A stretch of 51,706 bases of DNA from DATKKK01 sp964354625 (GTDB lineage Archaea; Thermoproteota; Bathyarchaeia; Bathyarchaeales; Bathycorpusculaceae). Made by a program: the position numbers and the translations under genes. The notes beneath the pieces were generated by a model. The model worked only from the letters and a program-made list of their open reading frames with translations. It made no database searches and was not told where the DNA came from. The DNA is taken from contig CAYHAK010000007.1 of the NCBI GenBank assembly GCA_964354625.1, positions 1 through 51,706 of the forward strand, given 5' to 3'. This document shows positions 15,554-24,538 of this stretch, piece by piece (position 1 is the first letter of the stretch; each line of letters opens with the position of its first letter).

Positions 15554-17653
15554 ATGGAAAAGTACACGCTAATCATAACCGAGAAGCCAGATGCCGCAAA
15601 GAGGATAGCTCAGGCTCTCGACGCGAAGCAAAAACCCGCAATAATGCACGACAAACGAGTACCGTACTATGCTGCAAAGCGAGACGGAGAAATCGTCGTC
15701 GTTCCAGCCTTGGGACACTTGTACACAGTTGCCGCCGAACAGAAGGGAAGAAGCCACTATCCAGTTTTCGCATTCAAATGGGTGCCAAGATACGTTGCTG
15801 AAAAAGGCGCAAGTCACGTCCGTGCGTGGCTGGAGACAATTTCAAAGCTCGCTAAAGGCGCTGGCGTATTTGTTGATGCGTGCGACTACGACATTGAGGG
15901 AAGTCTCATCGGCTACAGCATCCTGAACCACGTCTGCGGAGGCAAAGACCATGAAGCAAAACGCATGAAATACTCCACACTCACGAGAGAAGAGCTCGAA
16001 AGAGCATATGATAACCTGTTGCCGCATCTTGATTTCGCGCTCATAGAAGCTGGTCGAGCTAGACACGAGGTTGACTGGCTCTACGGAATCAACCTCACAC
16101 GTGCCCTCACCATATGCGCAAACAAAACCAGCACACAATACACCACCCTAAGCACCGGCAGAGTCCAAGGCCCAACACTCAAGTTCCTTGCCGCAAGAGA
16201 AAAAGCAATCCGAACCTTCGTCCCCGCACCATACTGGAAAATCACTGCCCAAGTCAAAATAGACGGACAAACCTTCGACGCCGAACACGAAAAAGGAAGA
16301 ATCGAAACGAAAAAAGAAGCAGACACAATCCTAGACTCGTGCAAAGGAAAAGACGGCCTTGTGGAAAGCGTTGTCACAAAACAGTTATGGCAGTCGCCTC
16401 CGTTGCCCTTCGACCTCGGTGCGCTACAAAGCGAAGCCTACAGCCTATTCGGATACACCCCGAAACGCACAGCAAACATAGCCCAACACCTCTACCTAGA
16501 CGCCCTAATCTCATACCCCAGAACAAGTAGCCAAAAACTCCCACGCACAATCGACTGCAGGGCAATACTGAAGGATTTGAACAAAGTCCCACAGTACAGG
16601 CAACTCACAGCCGAGCTTCTCGCAAGGCCTGAGCTAAGGCCAAACGAAGGAAAGAAACATGATCCAGCACATCCCGCCATCTATCCCACTGGAAACCTGC
16701 CAGAAAGAACACTGGAAGCCTCGGAAAGAAACGTTCTGGGCCTCATAAGCCGAAGGTTCATGGCAGTCTTCGTCGAACCATCCCTAATTCAAAGCGTGAA
16801 GGCATACATCAGCATCAACGGTAATCGATTCTTCCTTGCAGGAAGACGTGTGCTGAAAGAAGGCTGGTTGCGTTTCTATGCGCCATATGCTAGAACTGCC
16901 GATATTGCTCTGCCACCGCTGAAAGGAGGCCAAACGATCCCAGCAAAAAGAGTACTCTCAGAGGGCAAGTTCACTAGACCGCCTCCGCGCCACAACCCGC
17001 GTAGCCTCCTCAAGAAGATGGACCAACATGAAATAGGAACAAAGGCAACGAGAGCAGACATCATGCAGACATTGCATAACAGAAAATACATTCAGGGCGA
17101 GAACATCGTAGTCACCGGCTTGGGCTTTGAGGTCCTCGAAGTCCTCGAAGAATACTGCCCCACGGTGGTCTCAGTGAGAATGACGAGAGAACTAGAACAC
17201 AGAATGAACAACATCCTAATGGGAAGCGAGAAAAGAGAAAAGATCCTAGAAGAGGCTGTTGGAATCCTCAAACCTGCCCTAGAGAAAATAAGGGAAAATG
17301 AGAAAAACATCGGAGAACAACTGAGCAACGCCGTGAAGGAAGCAAGAACCGAGGAAAGAACTGTAGCCTCATGCCCAATCTGCAAGACTGGCAAACTCAC
17401 GATTCTGTACTCGAGAAAAACCGGCAAGCGCTTCGTAGGCTGCACGAACTACTTCAAAGGACTGTGCAATACGTCTTTTCCGCTTCCACAACGGGGCGCA
17501 ATAAGAGTACCCAAGAGAAGCTGTTCTCTATGCAACTGGCCTACTATCCAAGTCATAGTCAAAGGAAGACACCCATGGACGATATGTCTAAACCCAGAAT
17601 GTCCATCAAAAAACGAGAGGAGGAAAAAGATTGCAGTGCAAAATATGCAATAG
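15554..17653 (+). CDS. topA: DNA topoisomerase type IA (archaeal topoisomerase I/III)
   Basis: An archaeal type IA topoisomerase that passes single strands to relax negative supercoils or resolve recombination intermediates. From the ATG it has about 699 residues. The Toprim domain includes TLIITEKPDAAKRIAQAL and the metal motif DACDYDIEG. The active-site Tyr is in ISYPRTSSQ (about residue 321). The C-terminus has zinc clusters CPICKTGKLT and CSLCNWPT with paired downstream cysteines. The ATG at 15554 is preferred over the TTG at 15539. The 3' end overlaps the next small gene by 23 bases. Confidence 0.94.
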   Translation: MEKYTLIITEKPDAAKRIAQALDAKQKPAIMHDKRVPYYAAKRDGEIVVVPALGHLYTVAAEQKGRSHYPVFAFKWVPRYVAEKGASHVRAWLETISKLAKGAGVFVDACDYDIEGSLIGYSILNHVCGGKDHEAKRMKYSTLTREELERAYDNLLPHLDFALIEAGRARHEVDWLYGINLTRALTICANKTSTQYTTLSTGRVQGPTLKFLAAREKAIRTFVPAPYWKITAQVKIDGQTFDAEHEKGRIETKKEADTILDSCKGKDGLVESVVTKQLWQSPPLPFDLGALQSEAYSLFGYTPKRTANIAQHLYLDALISYPRTSSQKLPRTIDCRAILKDLNKVPQYRQLTAELLARPELRPNEGKKHDPAHPAIYPTGNLPERTLEASERNVLGLISRRFMAVFVEPSLIQSVKAYISINGNRFFLAGRRVLKEGWLRFYAPYARTADIALPPLKGGQTIPAKRVLSEGKFTRPPPRHNPRSLLKKMDQHEIGTKATRADIMQTLHNRKYIQGENIVVTGLGFEVLEVLEEYCPTVVSVRMTRELEHRMNNILMGSEKREKILEEAVGILKPALEKIRENEKNIGEQLSNAVKEARTEERTVASCPICKTGKLTILYSRKTGKRFVGCTNYFKGLCNTSFPLPQRGAIRVPKRSCSLCNWPTIQVIVKGRHPWTICLNPECPSKNERRKKIAVQNMQ

Positions 17654-17864
17654 AGAGGCAGTCAGGAAAGGCTACTGCGAAAGGCACGTCAAGGCCTATG
17701 AAAATGTGACCAAGAACTACGCCGTGTGGAATAAGGCTGTAGAGCTGTCTTGGAAAGAGTATTTAAGTGAGATTGCGAAGAATCCAGTAACAGGAGAATG
17801 GGCCCGAGACGTGGCCGAATACCTGAGCAGAACCGGAGAAGAACCGAATGTCAAAGCAAGTTAA
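17631..17864 (+). CDS. Small zinc-binding protein overlapping topA
   Basis: A 77-residue protein starting MQCKICNREAVRKGYCERHV, a four-ligand CxxC...CxxH zinc knuckle, followed by a helical region (WNKAVELSWKEYLSEI). The TTG start has GAGGAGG upstream inside topA. It overlaps topA by 23 bases and the next gene by 17, so all three are coexpressed. It may work with the topoisomerase or another nucleic-acid protein, but that rests only on position. Confidence 0.7.
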   Translation: MQCKICNREAVRKGYCERHVKAYENVTKNYAVWNKAVELSWKEYLSEIAKNPVTGEWARDVAEYLSRTGEEPNVKAS

Positions 17865-18267
17865 GAGAACTGTCTCATCAACATCCTACTCTCTAAACAG
17901 GTTCTATCGAAGAATCTCAACAGCAAAACCCTCAACTCTAATCCTGTCAATAATCGCCATCGGCTTCGCCGTATTCCTCTTCGGCGGAGGACTATACGAC
18001 ATCATAATGAAGCCTCTCCCAGCAGTCTACTACGGCGGTCGCTTCCTGTTCCTCTACCCGCAACTCTCAGAGCAGTTCGTGAGCGACAGCATAATCGCCA
18101 TGATTCTCTACTCCTTCGGCATAATAGGGCTGATCTCCATGTATCAGAGCACAAAGCACGCCTACAAGCCGAGGCAAGCATACATGCTGTTCATAATAGG
18201 CGTCGTTCTCCTAATGATAGCCTACATCCTGCTAGAAGCAACAATCCAGCTCAAACTGAGCAGCTAG
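17848..18267 (+). CDS. Membrane protein with three predicted helices
   Basis: A 139-residue protein with a basic, Ser-rich N-terminus and helices at about residues 29-52 (LILSIIAIGFAVFLFGGGLY), 77-93 (SIIAMILYSFGIIGLIS) and 108-130 (MLFIIGVVLLMIAYILL). The topology loosely resembles the membrane part of small oligosaccharyltransferase accessory subunits, but I would not assign it. The ATG overlaps the zinc-protein stop and GGAG lies upstream. Confidence 0.7.
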   Translation: MSKQVKRTVSSTSYSLNRFYRRISTAKPSTLILSIIAIGFAVFLFGGGLYDIIMKPLPAVYYGGRFLFLYPQLSEQFVSDSIIAMILYSFGIIGLISMYQSTKHAYKPRQAYMLFIIGVVLLMIAYILLEATIQLKLSS

Positions 18268-18273
18268 GTGTAG

Positions 18274-18774
18274 CTACCAAGGATTGCTTTTCAACCCCAG
18301 CTTGTACGCAACGAAATTCGTCAGCAAATGCACCGGAGGCGTTATGAGCAACACGACCAAGGCAAGCTCCCATGAGAACACTTCTAAGCAAAGAGGAAGC
18401 GAAAAAAGGATCGCGCCCACGATGAAGTCCACCTGATCGACAACAGGCAACAGCCCTCCCGGAGCAATCCCAAGCCTCCTCTTCAGAAAAGCTCCAGCCA
18501 AATCACCAACCAAGGCTCCCAAAGCCAACAGCAAACCGAACAACAAGGGATACCCAAAAACGACGCTTTCCAACAGGCCGACGGCCGTGCCTACAGCCAG
18601 TCCGAAGAAGAAGCCTCGATAAGTCTTGTTCCTGCCGAAAACTGGTCTCCCGTCCGGAAGGGTTCTCCCAAAATCCATAGGAACCCCGCCCCCTGCCAGT
18701 ACGGGCGCGGCGTTTGCACAGTAAGCTGGGAAAATGAACTTGATTGCTTCAGCCACCAACAAAGATATCTCCAT
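18274..18774 (-). CDS. carS: CDP-archaeol synthase
   Basis: CarS transfers CMP from CTP to digeranylgeranylglyceryl phosphate, the step that activates archaeal ether lipids before head-group addition. The 166-residue membrane protein shows the family marks ANAAPVLAGGG near the N-terminus, FGRNKTYRGFFFG, and the polar motif VVDQVDFIVGA. Several hydrophobic helices are present. It lies 21 bases downstream of radB on the minus strand, probably cotranscribed, and converges with the upstream membrane gene. Confidence 0.92.
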   Translation of the reverse strand: MEISLLVAEAIKFIFPAYCANAAPVLAGGGVPMDFGRTLPDGRPVFGRNKTYRGFFFGLAVGTAVGLLESVVFGYPLLFGLLLALGALVGDLAGAFLKRRLGIAPGGLLPVVDQVDFIVGAILFSLPLCLEVFSWELALVVLLITPPVHLLTNFVAYKLGLKSNPW

Positions 18775-18795
18775 GTTCTATAACCCGACAACGCC

Positions 18796-19497
18796 TCAAG
18801 TATCGTGTATTCCTGTCTTATCTATTCTCAAGTCAAAAGAAGAAGGTTGAACCATCTTCGAAGTCTTCTCCAAAACCGCTCGAATCAATCCGGTGCCTTC
18901 GCTGGGCTTCAGGAGAATTATCGTATCAGCCCAAAACTTCAACACCCTCGTACCGACAGGTTCAACGCCCATATTGGCATCGTTCATAATACTTCGCACT
19001 TGGCTCGTTGCCAATACGGCGATTTTGCTGATTCTGGCAGTCTGCGCAAGACATGCTGCCTGCCTATTCAGTTCACGGTTGAGTTCAAACGTCTTGTTCG
19101 GCGATTCTGCAACTCTGAGGCGATAAAGCGATGTGAAAGTGTCAACAACCACCAACCCGAAGCCCTGAGTGGCATACTCTGAAAGCCTGTCTATGACTGC
19201 TGTTTGCTCTCTGAAACTCTCTGGCCTCATCAGAATCATGAGATCCACAATCTCTTTCAGTCGCTCAGAGGCCACATCAGACAGTCTCCGAGCGGAAAAC
19301 GTGCCGTCACAATCCACGAACAACGTCTTATGACCTTGCTGTGCACAGCTTATGGCACATTGAACGGCCAGCGTGGTCTTCCCAGTTTCTGCTTCTCCAT
19401 AGACTAAGGTGACGCTTCCAGCATTGAGGCCGCCTTCTAGGGCTTTGTCAATTGAAACGCTGCCAGTCGGGATCTTCTGTGACATCGACATCCACAT
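18796..19497 (-). CDS. radB: DNA repair and recombination protein RadB
   Basis: A RecA-fold RadA paralog that supports recombination. From the ATG at 19497 it has about 233 residues: Walker A GEAETGKTTLA, Walker B FGLVVVDTFTSLYRL, and ELNRQAACLAQTARISKIAV before the L2 region. It lacks the helix-hairpin-helix domain of RadA, as RadB proteins do. Three in-frame ATG codons (19497, 19491, 19485) are possible starts. The upstream AT-rich segment probably serves both this gene and the divergent gene at 19567. Confidence 0.9.
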   Translation of the reverse strand: MWMSMSQKIPTGSVSIDKALEGGLNAGSVTLVYGEAETGKTTLAVQCAISCAQQGHKTLFVDCDGTFSARRLSDVASERLKEIVDLMILMRPESFREQTAVIDRLSEYATQGFGLVVVDTFTSLYRLRVAESPNKTFELNRELNRQAACLAQTARISKIAVLATSQVRSIMNDANMGVEPVGTRVLKFWADTIILLKPSEGTGLIRAVLEKTSKMVQPSSFDLRIDKTGIHDT

Positions 19498-19502
19498 CAA
19501 GG

Positions 19503-19510
19503 AATATAAA
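19503..19510. promoter_or_regulatory. AT box between divergent genes radB and 19567
   Basis: AATATAAA on the plus strand fits a TATA box for the gene at 19567, with a start of transcription near 19532. A second AT-rich motif (about 19540-19548) could serve radB on the other strand. Confidence 0.4.
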
Positions 19511-19566
19511 CGGCGGAAGTGATAATTTGCTTTACGCATAGATATATGTGAGAATTGGAAGGCAAC

Positions 19567-20220
19567 ATGAAAGCGAAGATTGCTGTGGCCACAACATCGG
19601 GAAAAGCCTACTGCCTGATCGTTGGCGAACTGAAAAGGAAAAGCGCCCCATTCTTGGGCCTGACCCCGACTGAGCGCATCCCCATAGAGATCAAAGCAGT
19701 AATAACCACCGAAAAAGAGAAGCAATCGATACATCACGAAAGAGTGCTGACTTACCAAGAAAACGTTGAACCAGAGGCATTGCTCAATGAGGCACTGCGA
19801 ATCGTTCAAGGAAAGGAATATTACGAGAGAGTCGTCATAGGTCTTGACCCGGGAGAGGTTTTCGGATTGGCAGTTCTAGCAGATGGAAGAGTCATCAAGA
19901 CTGGGAACTGCTTTAGCGCCGAAGAAGCGGTTGAGAAAATGAGGAGATCGCTGAAAAATCTTGATACAACTCCGATGACTTCAATCTCTGTCAAGATCGG
20001 CGACGGAGTTCCAGCCTGCAAGGAGAAGCTGCTACACACACTCGACGAAACTCTCCCGTCGAATATCATGTTGGAAAGCGTAAGCGAAGCTGGCACAGAT
20101 CGACACTTAAACGAGGCGAAACATAGAAGAGGGTTGAGAGATGTTGTTTCAGCCACGAGAATAGCCGGGAGAAATGGCCAAGCATACCCACGGAGGAAAG
20201 TGAATGAACCAAATTGTTGA
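19567..20220 (+). CDS. Archaeal RNase H-fold (RuvC/YqgF-like) protein of unknown function
   Basis: About 217 residues. The middle holds VVIGLDPGEVFGLAVLADG, the pattern of the first strands of RuvC and YqgF-type nucleases with a conserved Asp. Near the C-terminus is a conserved-looking HLNEAKHRRGLRDVVSATRI, which may give further acidic and basic active-site residues. The N-terminal 90 residues form a separate domain. The ATG at 19567 has GGAAGG upstream. It overlaps the polynucleotide kinase gene by 17 bases. A nuclease role in RNA or DNA processing is inferred; only the fold motif is seen. Confidence 0.65.
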   Translation: MKAKIAVATTSGKAYCLIVGELKRKSAPFLGLTPTERIPIEIKAVITTEKEKQSIHHERVLTYQENVEPEALLNEALRIVQGKEYYERVVIGLDPGEVFGLAVLADGRVIKTGNCFSAEEAVEKMRRSLKNLDTTPMTSISVKIGDGVPACKEKLLHTLDETLPSNIMLESVSEAGTDRHLNEAKHRRGLRDVVSATRIAGRNGQAYPRRKVNEPNC

Positions 20221-21499
20221 AAAAGGCAAAACTCTGCTAGTCGACGGTCCAGCATCAGTAACCGTGGCCTCAGGCAGAACAGAAGTATTCGGCTTCAAGG
20301 TAGGAAACGCAAGCAGAATCATCATACGCGAAGGCAAAAGGCTACCGTTCGCAGTGGAAGAAACAGCGACGTTCAACATTTCCCTAGGAGAGGGCGCATC
20401 CGTTGAGGAGGATAAAGGGAACACGATTCCTCCATCATGGGCCGAATCATATGAGGAGCTTTCATCCATTCAAGGAAAACCCATAACTGCGCTAGTGTTG
20501 GGCACTGTTGACTCGGGAAAATCAAGCTTCTGCACATACCTGATAAACAGGCTACTCCGCGAAAAGAAGAAGGTCGCCATCTTGGATGGCGACTTGGGAC
20601 AATCAGACATAGGGCCGCCCTGCACGGTGTCTTACACCTCCGTGACGAGACCAGTCACAGACTTGTTCAATCTGGAGACCAAGAACGTTTTCTTCGCAGG
20701 AGTGACTTCGCCGAGCACGATTATTAGCAGGATGATCGAAGGCTTGACCACGCTGAAGAAGGATATCCTCGCCAGCAATCCAGACTTCTTGATCATAAAC
20801 ACAGACGGCTGGGTGGAGGACGAAGATGCGATCTATTACAAGATCAAACTCGTGGAGGAGCTTAACCCCGACATGATTTTCTGCATCCAGCAGAAAGACG
20901 AATTGGCCCCTCTCCTAGGTGCTCTGGAGAAGTTCAAGAAGGTCGTGATCGATTCTCCTCCAGCCATAGGCCAAAGAAGTAAAGAGAGACGCAAGAACCT
21001 CCGCGAGCTAGGCTACATCAAATATCTGCGCAACTCCAAAGTGCAATCTCTACCCTTGAGCTGGCTGAAGGTCGAGAAAAGCGACGTTTTCGGCTTGAAC
21101 GGTGGCCAGCCAAACCCAAGGGCAGCCACGAAAATCTATGCCTTGCTTGGGATGAAGCCACTGCACTATGTGGAACTGAAAGACAGAGTCAGCGTGATTA
21201 TCGGCAAAACCCGCTGGATCGGGGCAGAAAACCTCAAGAAGACTGAGGAATTCACTAAAAAGAAGGTCGCGATCATCAGGAAGGGCGAGGAAGAAGGCAT
21301 ACTCTTAGGACTGTATGACGCAAAGAGAAAGTTCAAGGGAATAGGCGTTCTCCAAGAGATCGACTACCTGAGAAAAACCCTGAAGATTCTTACGCCAGTC
21401 TCCAAGGATATTGCCATAGTCGTTATGGGAAAACTGAAACTGGACAGGAACCTGAAGGAAACCCAGAACCTTCAGGACGAGAATGCACTCAGGGGCTAA
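20204..21499 (+). CDS. Clp1/Grc3-type polynucleotide 5'-kinase
   Basis: An archaeal Clp1-family kinase (COG1341) that phosphorylates the 5'-hydroxyl of RNA or DNA. The 431 residues comprise an N-terminal beta domain, a P-loop kinase domain with Walker A GTVDSGKSSF, the following VAILDGDLGQSDIGPP motif and YYKIKLVEELNPDMIFCIQQ, and a C-terminal domain. The ATG lies inside the upstream RNase H-fold gene with GGAGG before it, so the two are translated together. The gene converges with xpd, with an 11-base overlap. Confidence 0.88.
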   Translation: MNQIVEKGKTLLVDGPASVTVASGRTEVFGFKVGNASRIIIREGKRLPFAVEETATFNISLGEGASVEEDKGNTIPPSWAESYEELSSIQGKPITALVLGTVDSGKSSFCTYLINRLLREKKKVAILDGDLGQSDIGPPCTVSYTSVTRPVTDLFNLETKNVFFAGVTSPSTIISRMIEGLTTLKKDILASNPDFLIINTDGWVEDEDAIYYKIKLVEELNPDMIFCIQQKDELAPLLGALEKFKKVVIDSPPAIGQRSKERRKNLRELGYIKYLRNSKVQSLPLSWLKVEKSDVFGLNGGQPNPRAATKIYALLGMKPLHYVELKDRVSVIIGKTRWIGAENLKKTEEFTKKKVAIIRKGEEEGILLGLYDAKRKFKGIGVLQEIDYLRKTLKILTPVSKDIAIVVMGKLKLDRNLKETQNLQDENALRG

Positions 21500-23429
21500 G
21501 AGGCTTTTTGAAGAAGTGCCGAAGCTCCCGCGATATTGTACAGCCTACATCCGGCAGAACTTTCAGATTCTCACGTATCCACAGCGGCAGAAAGCCTTGA
21601 CAATAATGCGCGGCGAAGCGTTGGTCAAGAAAAATCATGGCGCCCATATCTTCTAACGTTCGAATCGGTCTTCCAGCAGTCTGAGAAGCTTTCTTCATCG
21701 CAGGCAGAACATACCCATACTCGCGTCCCATTCCTGGAAACCGCCTTTCAAAGTAGCCGATCTGTGCCTTGACTTTGGGCGTCGGCTCAGCATAAGGGAT
21801 TCCCACGATGGCCACAGAGTTCATCTGGTTCCCGGGGAAGTCCACGCCCTCTGACGAACGGCCACCTTGAACCCCCAGAAGCACAGCGCCGTCGCCATCA
21901 GCACATGCCTTAAACTCGGCAACCATCTTCTCATTTTCCTTGGAGCTCATTCCCCTACGCTCATTGAACAAAGGTCTAGCCAAGACATTCTCCAGACCTG
22001 CGCTTAGCAGGGCGTTCAAAACCTCAAATGACGCTGCAAATACTCCCGTGTTCGCAGGCGTGTTTTGCACGATCTCTTCTATCCGTCCTATGATCTTGCC
22101 GTACATTTCTGGTGTTCTTCTCTCCATCGCCGTGGTCACTCCCAAACTGATGAGTGGCAGAACATGCTCTTTCGGGAAGGGTGATGGCACAACGCATTGG
22201 ATGGTGTTGTCTGGGAGCTTCGCTATTCTCATGTAAGCCTCTAACGGCTGTAGCGTTCCAGACATTACTACGTTCGAGTAGACGGATGAGAAGACAGGGG
22301 CAGTTATCTTGGACGGGTCTAGGGCCACTATTTCAAGCTTTGCCGTAGGTACGCCTCTTCTCGACGTGTACCTGCTAACAACGTTCACAAACGATTCGTC
22401 CCCAGCCGTGTCTGTCCACCGTTTCAGGAACTCGCCCATGCCATGGATGTAGGAACGCGGGTTCTTTCCCTCAGCAAGCAGGCTACGCCTAATAACGTTG
22501 CCAGCATCCTCCATATGCTCAAAGAACGTCAGAGGCTCTTCAATTCCCGCTTTTTCCTTGACAAGCTTAGTGATGAATTCGGAAGGAACCAGAGACTCCT
22601 TTTTTATCGTGGCTGCTTCCTTCTCAATCTCCTGCCTGGCTAAGTCTGCAAATGTGGCAATGTCTCTGTGCTTGAACTTCTGCGCCTCAATCTCAGCTTG
22701 TCTCACTACGAAGAGAGTCAGGCGGCTGCTCGCAATGTCTATCGCGGTTTCCGGGAGGTTGTGTGCCTCATCGATGACGAGAATGATCTTGTCAAGGCTT
22801 GTTGCCAGGCTCTTAAGGAAGACGTGACGGATGACTGGGTCGAAAACATACAAGTAGCTTAACGCGATAACGTTGACATCAGGTAGCACGGACTTCACGA
22901 GTTCATAGGGGCAGAAGCCTCTCTTGCGGCAAATTCTCTGGATCTCCGAGGACTTGTAGGGTTTTGAGGTGATCTCTTGCTGAAGCGATGAGAACTCGTC
23001 TTCTTTCTTCTCGATGTTCTCGAAGTATGGGCACCGTTTCTTGGTTTTCAGCAGCTCGCAGATCTCCATGAAGGCTCTAACGTCAACCGCATACCGTGTT
23101 ACAACGTGGTTGAGGCATACCTCGTGGCGCCCACGGATTGATATTCCTGAGACAGGCCTTTTCGCGGAGATCGTCTTCAGTTCCTCAATTACGCGGTCGT
23201 GTTGACGGTGCGTTCTGGCCACGTAGAGGATCTTGAGCTTCCTGTTGATCGCCGCGGGAAGGCATGCAGATAGGGCGGCGACTGTCTTTCCTAATCCGTT
23301 GCTTCCTTCGACAAGTACAGAACGTCCGCCTTCGACTGCTTCAAAGACCGTCGTAATGAAATCATCTTGGTATGGCCTCACCTCAACGTACGGAAAGTAG
23401 GCTTCAACCTCTTCGGCAAGTTCAGTCAT
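21489..23429 (-). CDS. XPD/Rad3-type DNA helicase with Fe-S domain
   Basis: A superfamily 2 5'-3' DNA helicase of the XPD family, used in repair. It has 646 residues: Walker A EGSNGLGKTV at about 41-50, a DEAH box (VIDEAHNLP), and cysteines suited to a 4Fe-4S centre between them (EVCLNH, KKRCPYF, RICRKRGFCPY). The C-terminal helicase motifs GGRSSEGVDFPG and GRPIRTLEDMG are intact. It starts six bases after the nth stop, so the two repair genes form an operon. Confidence 0.92.
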   Translation of the reverse strand: MTELAEEVEAYFPYVEVRPYQDDFITTVFEAVEGGRSVLVEGSNGLGKTVAALSACLPAAINRKLKILYVARTHRQHDRVIEELKTISAKRPVSGISIRGRHEVCLNHVVTRYAVDVRAFMEICELLKTKKRCPYFENIEKKEDEFSSLQQEITSKPYKSSEIQRICRKRGFCPYELVKSVLPDVNVIALSYLYVFDPVIRHVFLKSLATSLDKIILVIDEAHNLPETAIDIASSRLTLFVVRQAEIEAQKFKHRDIATFADLARQEIEKEAATIKKESLVPSEFITKLVKEKAGIEEPLTFFEHMEDAGNVIRRSLLAEGKNPRSYIHGMGEFLKRWTDTAGDESFVNVVSRYTSRRGVPTAKLEIVALDPSKITAPVFSSVYSNVVMSGTLQPLEAYMRIAKLPDNTIQCVVPSPFPKEHVLPLISLGVTTAMERRTPEMYGKIIGRIEEIVQNTPANTGVFAASFEVLNALLSAGLENVLARPLFNERRGMSSKENEKMVAEFKACADGDGAVLLGVQGGRSSEGVDFPGNQMNSVAIVGIPYAEPTPKVKAQIGYFERRFPGMGREYGYVLPAMKKASQTAGRPIRTLEDMGAMIFLDQRFAAHYCQGFLPLWIRENLKVLPDVGCTISRELRHFFKKPLSP

Positions 23430-23435
23430 CCTATC

Positions 23436-24092
23436 TCACGGCTGTCTAGATGGACATAGCGCGCTTATTGGACATTGCTTGCATGAAGGGGTTCTTGATT
23501 TGCAGTGTTTTCTGCCGTGAGAAACCAGCATCACATGAACTGCAAGATGGTCTTTGGGGTCATAGAGTGACTGGAGCGATTCGCGAACTGCTTCGCAGTC
23601 TCCCTTTGCCGGAGCCAGTCCCAGACGCTTTGCCACGCGGTTGACATGCGTGTCAACAGGGATCGTGGGCCTTGCCGCACCAAAGAGAAGCACCACATCA
23701 GCCGTTTTGGGTCCGACGCCTGGCAGGCGCATGAGTGTTTTTCTTGCCTCTTCGAGAGGCTGCGATAGAATCATTTTCAGATCGCCGTGGTATTCGCCAA
23801 GGATCATCTCGGAGACCTGCCTTATTGCTTTGGCCTTGTTCCTGTACAAACCTGCCACTTTCAGACATTGTTCAACTTGGCCTGCGTTGGCCTTCCCCAG
23901 TGCTTCGGGGGTTATTTCGAAGTGCTTCGAGAGGTTTTCGAAGGCCCTCGCCGTGTTTCTGTCCGCTGTGTTCTGCGAGATAATCGTCACGATCAGTGTT
24001 CTGAATGGATCCTTCGTGGGCGACATCAATTTGGGCATGGCGTGCGTATTCCGAAGGGTCGCCAAGATTCTTTGGGGTCGGTTGTCGGTCAT
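23436..24092 (-). CDS. nth: Endonuclease III (DNA glycosylase/AP lyase)
   Basis: A base-excision repair enzyme that removes oxidised pyrimidines and cleaves the abasic site. From the ATG at 24092 it has 218 residues. Helix-hairpin-helix LPGVGPKTADVV holds the catalytic Lys, PVDTHVNRV holds the catalytic Asp, and the C-terminal CX6CX2CX5C set (in CKSRTPSCKQCPISALC) binds 4Fe-4S. An upstream in-frame ATG at 24179 is rejected because the TATA-like ACTATTTATC at about 24116-24125 lies between. That box predicts a transcript starting at or very near 24092, so the gene may be leaderless. Confidence 0.92.
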   Translation of the reverse strand: MTDNRPQRILATLRNTHAMPKLMSPTKDPFRTLIVTIISQNTADRNTARAFENLSKHFEITPEALGKANAGQVEQCLKVAGLYRNKAKAIRQVSEMILGEYHGDLKMILSQPLEEARKTLMRLPGVGPKTADVVLLFGAARPTIPVDTHVNRVAKRLGLAPAKGDCEAVRESLQSLYDPKDHLAVHVMLVSHGRKHCKSRTPSCKQCPISALCPSRQP

Positions 24093-24111
24093 TGGCTGTC
24101 TCGCCTTCTTG

Positions 24112-24125
24112 AAAATGATAAATAG
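24112..24125. promoter_or_regulatory. Shared AT box for nth and the divergent gene at 24152
   Basis: GATAAATAGT on the plus strand is TATA-like in both directions. Read minus it predicts transcription start at the nth ATG; read plus it predicts a start near 24143. Confidence 0.4.
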
Positions 24126-24151
24126 TGATTGCATGAAGCTATAAATAGGCA

Positions 24152-24538
24152 ATGGAGGCACCAAGGACGGAACGTGCAAAAGTGGTCAAAGACGAGATAG
24201 TCGAACAGAACACGCATTTTCTGGCAATATACGTAGAATCGAAGAATTCGTGCTTCATACTGCTAAGCGAAAGGGAAGACAAGATGGGAACCCTGGCTAT
24301 TGCTGTTCCCAAGCCCAAAGATCTTATAGGATCGCCTTCCTCATCAGTTCTTGTCGGCGACAGAAACGCGATCTCGACGCGTATGTTCGCAGAGCATCTG
24401 GCATTAAAGAAAGGCAAGATCGCCTTGGTTTCAACTTATCTTGAAACGATGGACGAGGCCCGCGCCCAGTCGATCTTCATGAGGTTGATTGAAAAGGTCA
24501 CGCGTCCAGAGCCGGAAAGAGAGGGGGTTACGGCATGA
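24152..24538 (+). CDS. Hypothetical protein coupled to the UbiD-type decarboxylase
   Basis: A 128-residue soluble protein with alternating strands and helices (TLAIAVPKPKDLIGSPSSS, RMFAEHLALKKGKIALVSTY). The size and strand pattern loosely recall proteasome assembly chaperone 4-like proteins, but the match is weak and I leave it unassigned. The stop overlaps the next ATG (ATGA), so it is translationally coupled to the UbiD homolog. The ATG start is used; a GTG at 24182 is possible. Confidence 0.6.
   Translation: MEAPRTERAKVVKDEIVEQNTHFLAIYVESKNSCFILLSEREDKMGTLAIAVPKPKDLIGSPSSSVLVGDRNAISTRMFAEHLALKKGKIALVSTYLETMDEARAQSIFMRLIEKVTRPEPEREGVTA

Noticed and set aside
19498..19809. Long N-terminal extension of RadB
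   Set aside because: It is antisense to the gene at 19567, lacks similarity to RadB and lies upstream of the likely promoter.
24093..24179. Upstream ATG extension of endonuclease III
   Set aside because: The TATA-like box lies between that ATG and the family start, so it would not be transcribed.
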